Positions 56,454 through 64,000 of a stretch of DNA of 64,000 nt are shown here, in pieces. Both the position numbers and the translations under genes were made by a program. Origin of the DNA: Agriotes lineatus (lineage: Eukaryota; Arthropoda; Insecta; Coleoptera; Elateridae). Location: assembly GCA_940337035.1 (NCBI GenBank), contig OW679202.1, forward strand, positions 47,385,763 to 47,449,762. Reading direction: 5' to 3'. The notes below the pieces were generated by a model. The model had not been told where the DNA came from, ran no database searches, and saw only the letters and a list, made by a program, of their open reading frames with translations. Within the stretch, counting starts at the first letter, position 1. Each line of letters starts with the position of its first letter.

Positions 56454-57833
56454 TATATCCACTTTGGCTATGTTTCTATTTTTCTTTAGAAATATTTGCT
56501 TTGTTTTGGTTATTATAAATTCTATAATTCACTTTACCTACGAAATGTATTATTTTTATTTAAAAATATCTGTTTTTTGTTTTTCCAAACAAATTATTTG
56601 TTGCTATTCACTACACTTGAATTCTGAAAAAAAAAGCATTTAAATAAAAAACCAGACCGCTTGGTTTTTTTTACAAAAAAACAGGTTTTTTTTTAAAAAA
56701 CGAACGGTTTTTTTTAGGTTGCATCACTAGTTCCTGTAGAAGTGTTTGTGAGGCGTTACACCACAAATAAATTATAAAATTTTCTGATGCCATTCCGAGG
56801 ACATCGGTAACAGCCAACTAGGATGTTCGAGCTTCGTTCCCGAAGAAATTAAATATTCTGAGCCAGAGGCGTGTACACCAAGGCGTCGGTAAAGTCTGCA
56901 AGAGGGCCACCATCAACAGCAGCAGCGAGGAGACCGCCTCCAGCAGGAGATCTGACTAGCAGCACCTACGATCATCTACGTCGCAGAACGACCTTAACGT
57001 TTTCAGGTAGGAAAGTGCCTCTAATTCATGTGTTAGCGCCGGGGTTCGCAGCATAGATCGAGAACAAACCTTTCCGAAGACGGCTAGTGTAATTCCCAGC
57101 GTCCATTTGCTTTGACATTCTCAAAATTAGCGTGGCTTGGGCAAATTCTGCAGATCAAGCGAAAAACCAAAGCGTCCAAAACAAATGCCAGAAGTAGCGT
57201 CGCTTCTAACAATCAAGGGACGGTCTTGACGTCATCATAGAACAAAAGCTAGTTTAATTGCCAAGCCGGAAAAATTCAAACGACTTACCTGATGCATTGT
57301 TCATAATTACACGAGTTTAAACATTCATTTATGCCGTCTTTCACGACCGACTAATTTGTGTTTATCTAACAGTTCGAGATTTATTTGACCCAACCACTAA
57401 AAACCGCGCACTCGAACTACTTTAAATTTCGAGTTAGTCAACCTCAGATTATATGTTCAAAGATAGCTAAATTCGGGACCTAACCTGTAGAGAGTTTCAT
57501 GTTTTGCTGATGAGCTAGCACACTGAGTTTGCAGTTAAATAGATTATTACAAAATAGAGGGCATATAACTATTTTATTAATAATTTGATAAATAAAGATC
57601 CTTAGCCACAGGATTAATTTGGCGTCCAAACGTCGAGGCAAATTAAATTTATAATTAAAATAACACTTGCAGTCGATAACGATTAGACATAAATTGTGTA
57701 ATTAATTAAAGCATTTATTCACAGCATAGTTAGGGTGATTAAACTTGTATAAAAACGTTGTTTGTGTGGGTAAGATCTTGTCTGTAAGTGCAAGTGCTTT
57801 GATTCGAAAAAGATTAGCAAGAAATTAGACAAC

Positions 57834-58223
57834 ATGGCCGATAAGCTTACGAGAAGACAGAAGAAAAATAAAGAAGGAAAGGAGGAAGAGCACCAAACAG
57901 AAGAAATAATAGAAATGCAAGAACAACCTGAGGAAGAACAAAGGCAAGGGGACCAGGCTGAAGAACAACAGCCCCGAGCCTCGAAAGGAGAAGCAGATAT
58001 GAGTAAAATGATAGAAATGATGATGGAAAAAATGGAAACAAAAGCAGACAAACGTGAAAAAAGGCAACAAGAAGCAATGCGAAAGGATATCCAGGAAGCA
58101 ATCCGAATCGAGGTACAAGAACTGAAACAAAATGGCGAAAAGACCACGCAGAGCATACAAGAAGTGAAACAGGATGCAGAGGAGAGAGAGAGAGTAGGGC
58201 AGAAAAACATGCAGAACTCTTAG
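57834..58223 (+). pseudogene. Gag-like N-terminal coiled-coil frame, copy 2
   Basis: Same as the frame at 47184, with two amino-acid differences (Gln to Lys near residue 12, and Thr to Ala near residue 54). It stops at the same TAG, so that lesion predates the duplication. Confidence 0.75.
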
Positions 58224-58360
58224 TGGAGGGATTGAAAATCGAATTCTCAAAGATGCAAGAAAAAATAAGGAAGAAGTGCAAGCGAAGATCGACGGTTTAG
58301 AACAAAAATTAGAGGAATTTAATCGCCTAAAATGAGATAAGAGAAGAACTACAACAGGAA

Positions 58361-58940
58361 GTGTCACAGTTGGTCGATGAAAAATTAGACAAGAAAGAGG
58401 ACGAGATAATCCAGCACTTTTCGCGGCACCTGGAGGCCGAGATAACGCGGGCAGTGGCTGTACAAAACGTGAAAACCCTGAAAGATTTCTTTGAAATGGT
58501 TAGAAATTATGACCTGGCAGTATTCAACGAGAAAGGAGAAAATCCGAATCAAAATAAAAATTTTAGTAAACGTAAATTGGACGATAACTTTGGAAATAAT
58601 TTTAGGCCTAAACAAAATAATTTTAACAATAATAATAACTACAATTACAATAGACAGGAAGGTCGCTACAACAATAATTATTAGCGTAGAAATTTCTACA
58701 ATAATTGGAGTCATAATAGACCACAGTTCAATAGGGGGGACAATCAGCAACGAAGTTACGACGACCTAATCGACGAGCGCAATAAAAGAAGACGCCAGGA
58801 GCTGGACAATAACCAGCCAACGACAAATAGACAATTCGTAAATACAATGTTAAAAGAGCCAGGAGAAAACAACAGAGATGACATGAACGGAATCGAGATA
58901 GCAGAGGTGCATGAGGAGCCCTCGATGAGTAAAAAAAACC
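58361..58940 (+). pseudogene. Gag C-terminal remnant, copy 2
   Basis: Same as 47711-48290, with the same internal TAG after the Asn-rich tail. A few substitutions distinguish it (aacgaagtt, cagagatgac). Confidence 0.72.
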
Positions 58941-59015
58941 TCAATTTATGTAAATATTGTAGATAAACAAACCGCTAACTTTGCCATCGCCTACGACAAA
59001 ACGGGGGAATTTTTA

Positions 59016-61376
59016 TTGGAAGAAAATGAAGATAGAATTTCAAGCTCATGTTTACCGTTTATTAAGTTACAATTGTTAAATCAAGAATATTATGCGCTAA
59101 TTGATAGCGGAGCAATGGTTTCCGTAGTTCAAGAAGAAGTCCTAAATAATCATCTAAATCAGGGCTGTCCAACTTTAGGGGCCCAAGGGCCACTATAAAA
59201 AATTTGAAGGTTATGAGGGCCGCATCATAAAATGTGTCGTATGCGACTTTGTGAGTGATTTGTAATAAATATAAAACGTGTATATTTCAATACTAATTTT
59301 TATTTATTCAAAAAGCTTAGGGTACATTACAAAAAGCATTGAAACATAAAAGAGATATACGTGTTCCCTGAGGTAACCGACAAACTTACACCATATGTTC
59401 TAGAAGTGATTTTAAACAAAAAAGATCATATTCACTTTAGGTTAATTCTTTTCCATTCTTGAGATACCGACAAAAGAAAAAAATTACATCAATTAATGTA
59501 AATTTACGTATAGAGATGTGACGTTTCACCCCCTTAGAACTAAGGGCGTCAAAGATTTACCCCTCGGGTTAAGCTCAAATCGGAGAAATACGTTCACTCA
59601 AATATATATTCGATTAGGTAAAACGCCAGATAATTACCAAAACAAATATAATGTTTTTTAGCTAGTTACAATGATTAATTAAAAATAACTCTTTGCTGTA
59701 CATTATTTAAAATTAATATGTTCTTCTGGAACGGTGTCTGGTTTCGTAGGTGAAGCTGCAACCCAATGCACCGGCGAATGTTGCGGGTCCCTATTGGTAG
59801 TCCGCCGGTAAGCACGCCGATTCTTCGGGAAATGGGCTGAGTAGGTCTTTTGTTCCTGCAAAGTTGACCTTCCACTCAGCAGTGATTTTAAGCTGTAATT
59901 TTCCGGTGAATTTAGCGATTATAAGGGTTACCTGGGGCGGGAGTTTGTGCCTAAATCCTAGTGCTGAGGTTGCTGGTACCTTACGAAGGCTAGGCGTCGT
60001 TCTTGGAGCGAACGCGGTATCAAATCCTGCAGATGGAATTTATTCGCCTTGAACCGGAAAATGATGTTGACATTCCCCCGGTAGGGAATTTGCGGGCTGC
60101 GGAATCGAAAGTCGAAGTCCAGGAATTCACCTTTTAATGACCAAAAAAGGGCCCTACATGTGAGATTATAAAGGGCGGCTACAGGACTCTAGCCGCTCAC
60201 AAGCGGGGTAGAGGCTGCGATTCCTACAGGTTACAGGTTTAATTATTAGTAAAACGCGATTATGAGGAGTATTTCACCTTTCGGGGTGCCGGGATTTGCG
60301 TTTAAAAATTAGGCGGTCGAAAATGGCTTTTAAGCAGTTAGCCCTGCAAGACAGTACAGCGTATTAAGACAGAGTTAAAGCCTCAGAAATTCGATTTCCC
60401 AAGAAAGTTCAACAATCAATGTAAAATCGAATTCTAGCGGTCTTGCTCTTGCGGAAAATTTGAACTTCTCGGGCTGGCAGTACAATACGTCATCTCCCTT
60501 GAAGCCTGGTCTGGTAAGGGTTGGAGGTCTACTCCCTTAGATAGTTCAGCGTGTTAGACCAGAGGGCCCAGGTAGAAAAGGAGAGGACAGGATCAGGACT
60601 GGTGGACTGAAGGGGGAATTCGATCCGCGGGCCGCATGCGGCCCGCGGGCCACATGTTGGACAGCCCTGATCTAAATGTTTTACAAAGCAATATCATTAA
60701 AGTAAATAAAATCGATGTATTGTCAGCAACAAGGAAAAAGATCTCTACTACAGATAAAGTATTGGCAATCAAGATTAGTATAAATGGAAGAGAATATGAT
60801 GTCCGATTTTATATAGTATCTGCTTTAAATGTACAATTTGTGATAGGTGTCGATATTATTCAGCAAGTAGAAATTAAAATAGATGGAATGCAAAAGTGCA
60901 TCCAGATAAATAAAATAATAAGGCCTTGGTCTGGATCCGAAAATGCGGATCAAGAGCGTGAAAATGGTTGCCTAGCTAAAATAAAAGCAGGAGACGATAT
61001 GAATTCTTGCCTAGCCAAAAGTGCAGGAGACAAAATAATAATAAATAATTGTACGATCACAGAAGGAATGCTGGATGATGAACAGATAGGGAATGATTAC
61101 TTACAATATAAAGGCAAAATTATGGAAATAATAGAGAAGAACAAGGAGATAATAAATCAGAAAACAGGACAAACAACGAAATATTACCACAGACTTGTTA
61201 TCGACGAAACGATGGGCTTCAAAAGTAAAACTTATCCAGTACCGTTTGCACAGCTCGAGAAAGTGAAACATGAGTTGCAGAAAATGCTTGACGATGATGT
61301 AATAGAACATTCAAAAACGAACTTCGCTAATCCGATGGTGGTGGTAAAGAAGAGCGATGGTAGCCGTAGTTTATGA
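59016..61376 (+). pseudogene. Pol remnant: protease and start of RT, copy 2
   Basis: Identical in layout to copy 1, with the DSGA active site before the hAT insertion and an RT N-terminus ending at a TGA at 61374-61376. All lesions are shared with copy 1. Confidence 0.85.
59160..60669. mobile_element. hAT-type element in protease, copy 2 (8-bp TSD)
   Basis: Same 1,510-bp element at the same base as in copy 1, with the same atctaaat duplication (59152-59159 and 60670-60677). The two copies differ by a few substitutions only. Confidence 0.9.
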
Positions 61377-61693
61377 ATTAAGTAATAAAATTAATAATAA
61401 AATCAGAGAACGTTTTTACATTTCAGCGATTTACCCATATTTCAACAACAGATTAGAATAGGTTAGGTTAGTTCACAAAACAAATGTTGGGACACACTCG
61501 CTAGAATAGATTAGTTTAGGTAGATTAGGCATTAGATAGAATCTGTTAGTAAATTTAAAAAAATTGCGGTGAATTAAATTTCAGAATTGGGCTGATCAAA
61601 AGAGAGATTAAAATGACAGCCCATGCAAATCAACGTATGATATAAAATAACACTCACGCGGTGTAATTTTAATTCTCAAGAATTGGGGGAACA

Positions 61694-62601
61694 TGAAGTG
61701 GTATTAAGCCCTACGACTTGGCTCTGAATGCAGTGCAGAATGGTTGACAAACTAAATAAGCACAGAGTTGAGATATTTTAAGTAACTGCAATGTTGAACT
61801 AATATTAATACAGTAAATGCATTCGTAATGAGATGCGAGAGCTAATAAGTAGTAAAGAAAGGTATGCTAAGGTAAAACATGTTCAGAGGGTTTCGAATTG
61901 GCTTGTGAATTAAGATAATTTAATATGAAAGGTTTGTGCACATGCAAAGCCAGACCACAGAAAATTTATTGAACACAAATAGTTTGTTGGGTGCAATTTG
62001 AACAAAGCGTAAGATTATTAAGTCAAAGAATAAGATGATGAAAAATTGTGAATTCGGCAGAAAGGTAAACCGATTTGAAACAAAAGAGAAAGAATTTAGA
62101 AAAGAGCAATTATTAAATATTGGCAAAAGAGTATTGCGAACGACATGAAAGTGCGGGACTCGATAACCAGTGCATTTATTAACAACAAAGTGAATATATC
62201 AGAGCAGTGAATATTAAAATAATATTGTGTGCGCCATCGCAGAAACACAATGATATTATAGGAAAAAGACAATATTTTAGTTTGTAAGAAATTTGAAAAT
62301 TTAAAATTATGTAATCAAACTTATTTCTATTATGTACTAAAATTCATCAAAACTTATTTCCGTTAGCTTTGTAACTTAGCAACCTAGATTAGATTTTGTT
62401 TAATAACGAAAAGACAACAATTGAAATAAATTATTTGACGTTTTGTAAGATTTGTTGCTCCACTTAAATAACTAATTTTGAATAATAAACGAGCATATTA
62501 AATACAGTCATAAATTATAGCATTTTATTGCCTATGTGTTTGTGTTCCTGTGGAAGTGTTTGTGAGGCTTTACACCACAAATAAATTATAAAATTCTCCG
62601 A
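61694..62601 (+). repeat. 3' LTR of copy 2
   Basis: It is followed by the third unit of the array at 62601 with the same aaattctccgactctttg junction as at 51.95 kb. Confidence 0.88.
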
Positions 62602-62625
62602 CTCTTTGTTGTTCGATGTTTCTCA

Positions 62626-62814
62626 TTAAACCCCGATGTTTTTCTTATCTAAGAGCTTTCTTACTCTATTGGTTACTCCGCTGATGAAGAGAAGGCGGGC
62701 GTAATTTGTAGGATTAGGTTTAGGTTCCTTTTGTTTTATAGCATGCTCTACTGATATCTTGTCGACTGTAGTCATTCTTCCGTAAAGTTTCTTCCACATG
62801 TGGATCGTAAACAA
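62626..62814 (-). pseudogene. Penelope-like linker fragment, unit 3
   Basis: The minus strand again reads ISGVTNRVRKLLDKKNIGV. It marks the third unit start and shows that the array continues beyond the window. Confidence 0.7.
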
Positions 62815-64000
62815 TTAGTTTTCCTAATATCCCAGCACTATCTTATAGGGCGCCGAATCGTAGACCTTATGGGCATATGACAGGCGAATGACGAAAAATC
62901 GATGCATTTGAAAAGTCGCGCTGAGGGTAAATACTGCACGTTTCCTGAAGAAACAATGGCTATATGTTAGAAAAAATAAAAGAACTTCGGCGGCTCTCGT
63001 AAGTTATAATTACAGTGACCTGTCCTCGAATGGTTTATCCATAGACCATAAAGCAAGAAAACACGCAACAGCTAGTGATGTAAGGAAAGATCAGGGGTTT
63101 CAGGCAAAGAGAAAGATTTTCGAAACGCCGGTCCGGTCCAAAGTTCTTGAATACTGTGTTAAAGAACCTTTGGGTCCGATCAGATTAAAGAACCCCGGAT
63201 ATGTTTTCAAATAACTGATTTTTGACGTTCGATGACAGTGCAAAATGTGACAGTTAATTTAAATGCACAGGTTACTAAGGTATTATTTTAAAACCGTATA
63301 CCTTTGTCTTCTTATTGATAAAAAGCAATCAGTAGATACACTATCCTTTGAATAAATTGCAAATGTATTAACTGAAATTTGCTACTTTGATGACTTCGTT
63401 AGCCAAACGGAGACTAGTACAGTTACAAAGATTGAATTATTTGCCTTGCAGTCTATTTAAAAGAATTGAAAACTGAAACGCTGAAACCAAAAAAAATATA
63501 AAAAGTGTCTTCTAAAAAGAGAGTTTTTATATCGGCTTTAGAATACCCATTAATGCAGAGTGTTAGAGAAATAACATTTTTAAGTCGTTGTACTGATCAT
63601 TAATGGTGCTTGTTTTAGATTGCCTAGATTCCCAGTGAAACGATTTTAATTAAATTTAAATTACATTAAGAAGGCAGCTTTTATGGACCCTCTAACTGTG
63701 CCAATTTAATGAGCAAGCGTAAACGGAAAAAAAGTGCATGCCATAGATATAAAGAAATTAGTTAAAGAACAGAAATTACTTATCTGCCAAAATGTAGGTT
63801 TTGTGGAATAGATTCATTCTGTTTAATCAGGGCGATATTTCAAGAACGCCATTTAAACTGTCATTGTGTGTCAGTGACAATGCTAAATTTATTACGTACC
63901 GATACCGAAACAAAATGAACCCATATTTGAGATTTTTTTTTAGTCAACATTTGTTGTTTCTTGGCAACGTCACGAGACAAACTAATTTTGACAAATTTTG

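Larger units (their letters stand above)
54831..56729. mobile_element. hAT-type element in the 5' LTR of copy 2 (8-bp TSD)
   Basis: The ends are tagtgatgtaaaaaaac and, from the right, tagtgatgcaacctaaaa, flanked by gttcctgt (54823-54830 and 56730-56737). Subterminal zones are A/T homopolymer-rich. At about 55,005-55,120 a short acidic open stretch reads LIDESSYVSDSSDSDMGDV, which may be a trace of coding sequence. It carries a TA-flanked foldback in its interior. The LTR of copy 1 has no insertion here. Confidence 0.9.
53973..56787 (+). repeat. 5' LTR of copy 2, interrupted
   Basis: LTR text runs 53973-54830 and resumes at 56738 after the inserted element and its TSD copy, ending near 56787. 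Without the insertion the length matches the other LTRs. Confidence 0.88.
53973..62601 (+). mobile_element. Defective Gypsy-type LTR retrotransposon, copy 2
   Basis: A duplicate of copy 1, with the same left flank (atggatgtatat), the same internal hAT insertion and the same truncation of pol. The internal regions differ at roughly a dozen positions in 4.9 kb. The 5' LTR is split by a second hAT-type element (54831-56729). It is a tandem duplicate, not an independent insertion. Confidence 0.9.
43258..64000. repeat. Head-to-tail tandem array of an 8.7-kb composite unit
   Basis: Units start at 43258, 51951 and 62601, each with actctttgttgttcgat. Each holds a Penelope linker fragment, an unassigned block and a defective LTR element. 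The third unit is cut by the window end. Unit 1 is 8,693 bp and unit 2 is 10,650 bp, or 8,743 bp without the hAT insertion and its TSD copy. The junction aaattctccgactctttg is identical at 51.95 and 62.6 kb and joins the 3' LTR to the middle of the Penelope fragment. In unit 1 the same fragment runs on intact to the left, which shows where the duplication began. Confidence 0.9.

Overview
The window is AT-rich, intron-bearing eukaryotic DNA, almost certainly from an insect or other arthropod. It is packed with DNA transposons (hAT-like, Tc1/mariner), non-LTR retrotransposons, Penelope-like elements and a satellite. The only recognisable cellular gene is a broken copy of the SUMO-activating enzyme subunit SAE1/Aos1 (34.1-35.4 kb, minus strand). 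I see no prokaryotic operon, CRISPR array, rRNA or intact tRNA gene. Every recognisable gene except one transposon-borne ORF is degenerate.

Layout. 0.1-2.2 kb: a 116-bp tandem repeat and a foldback. 2.5-5.6 kb: a hAT-type element with an exact 8-bp target-site duplication (TSD). It carries a mariner remnant, which is itself split by a 1.86-kb near-perfect palindrome flanked by TA. 8.8-11.1 kb: two copies of a tRNA-like SINE, a short foldback, and LINE and Tc1 fragments. 12.0-16.0 kb: a 3.9-kb element with an 8-bp TSD holding a nearly intact zinc-ribbon protein of about 555 codons from a family I cannot name. It and a 195-bp hAT MITE interrupt an old LINE. 17.4-18.6 kb: another TA-flanked foldback. 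19.4-21.4 kb: Penelope fragments. 21.45-29.1 kb: about 26 monomers of a roughly 290-bp satellite. 29.4-32.3 kb: a Penelope-like element with RT and GIY-YIG domains and an inverted terminal copy. 33.0-33.6 kb: a LINE endonuclease remnant. 36.1-40.5 kb: a nearly full-length jockey-type LINE inserted in a mariner remnant. 41.5-42.6 kb: a TA-flanked foldback inside a LINE endonuclease fragment.

The last 21 kb (43.26 kb to the window end) is a head-to-tail tandem array. Each unit of about 8.7 kb contains a Penelope fragment, about 1.7 kb of unassigned DNA and a defective Gypsy-type LTR retrotransposon with 908-bp LTRs, remnants of gag and protease, and a truncated RT. The junctions and internal insertions give a clear order: LTR insertion, hAT insertion in the protease, tandem duplication, then a second hAT insertion in one LTR.

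A theme across the window is a set of large palindromic elements ending in CAGGG- or CCGGG-type termini and flanked by TA. In two cases the interrupted coding sequence can be read straight across the insertion site, which fixes the TA duplication exactly.
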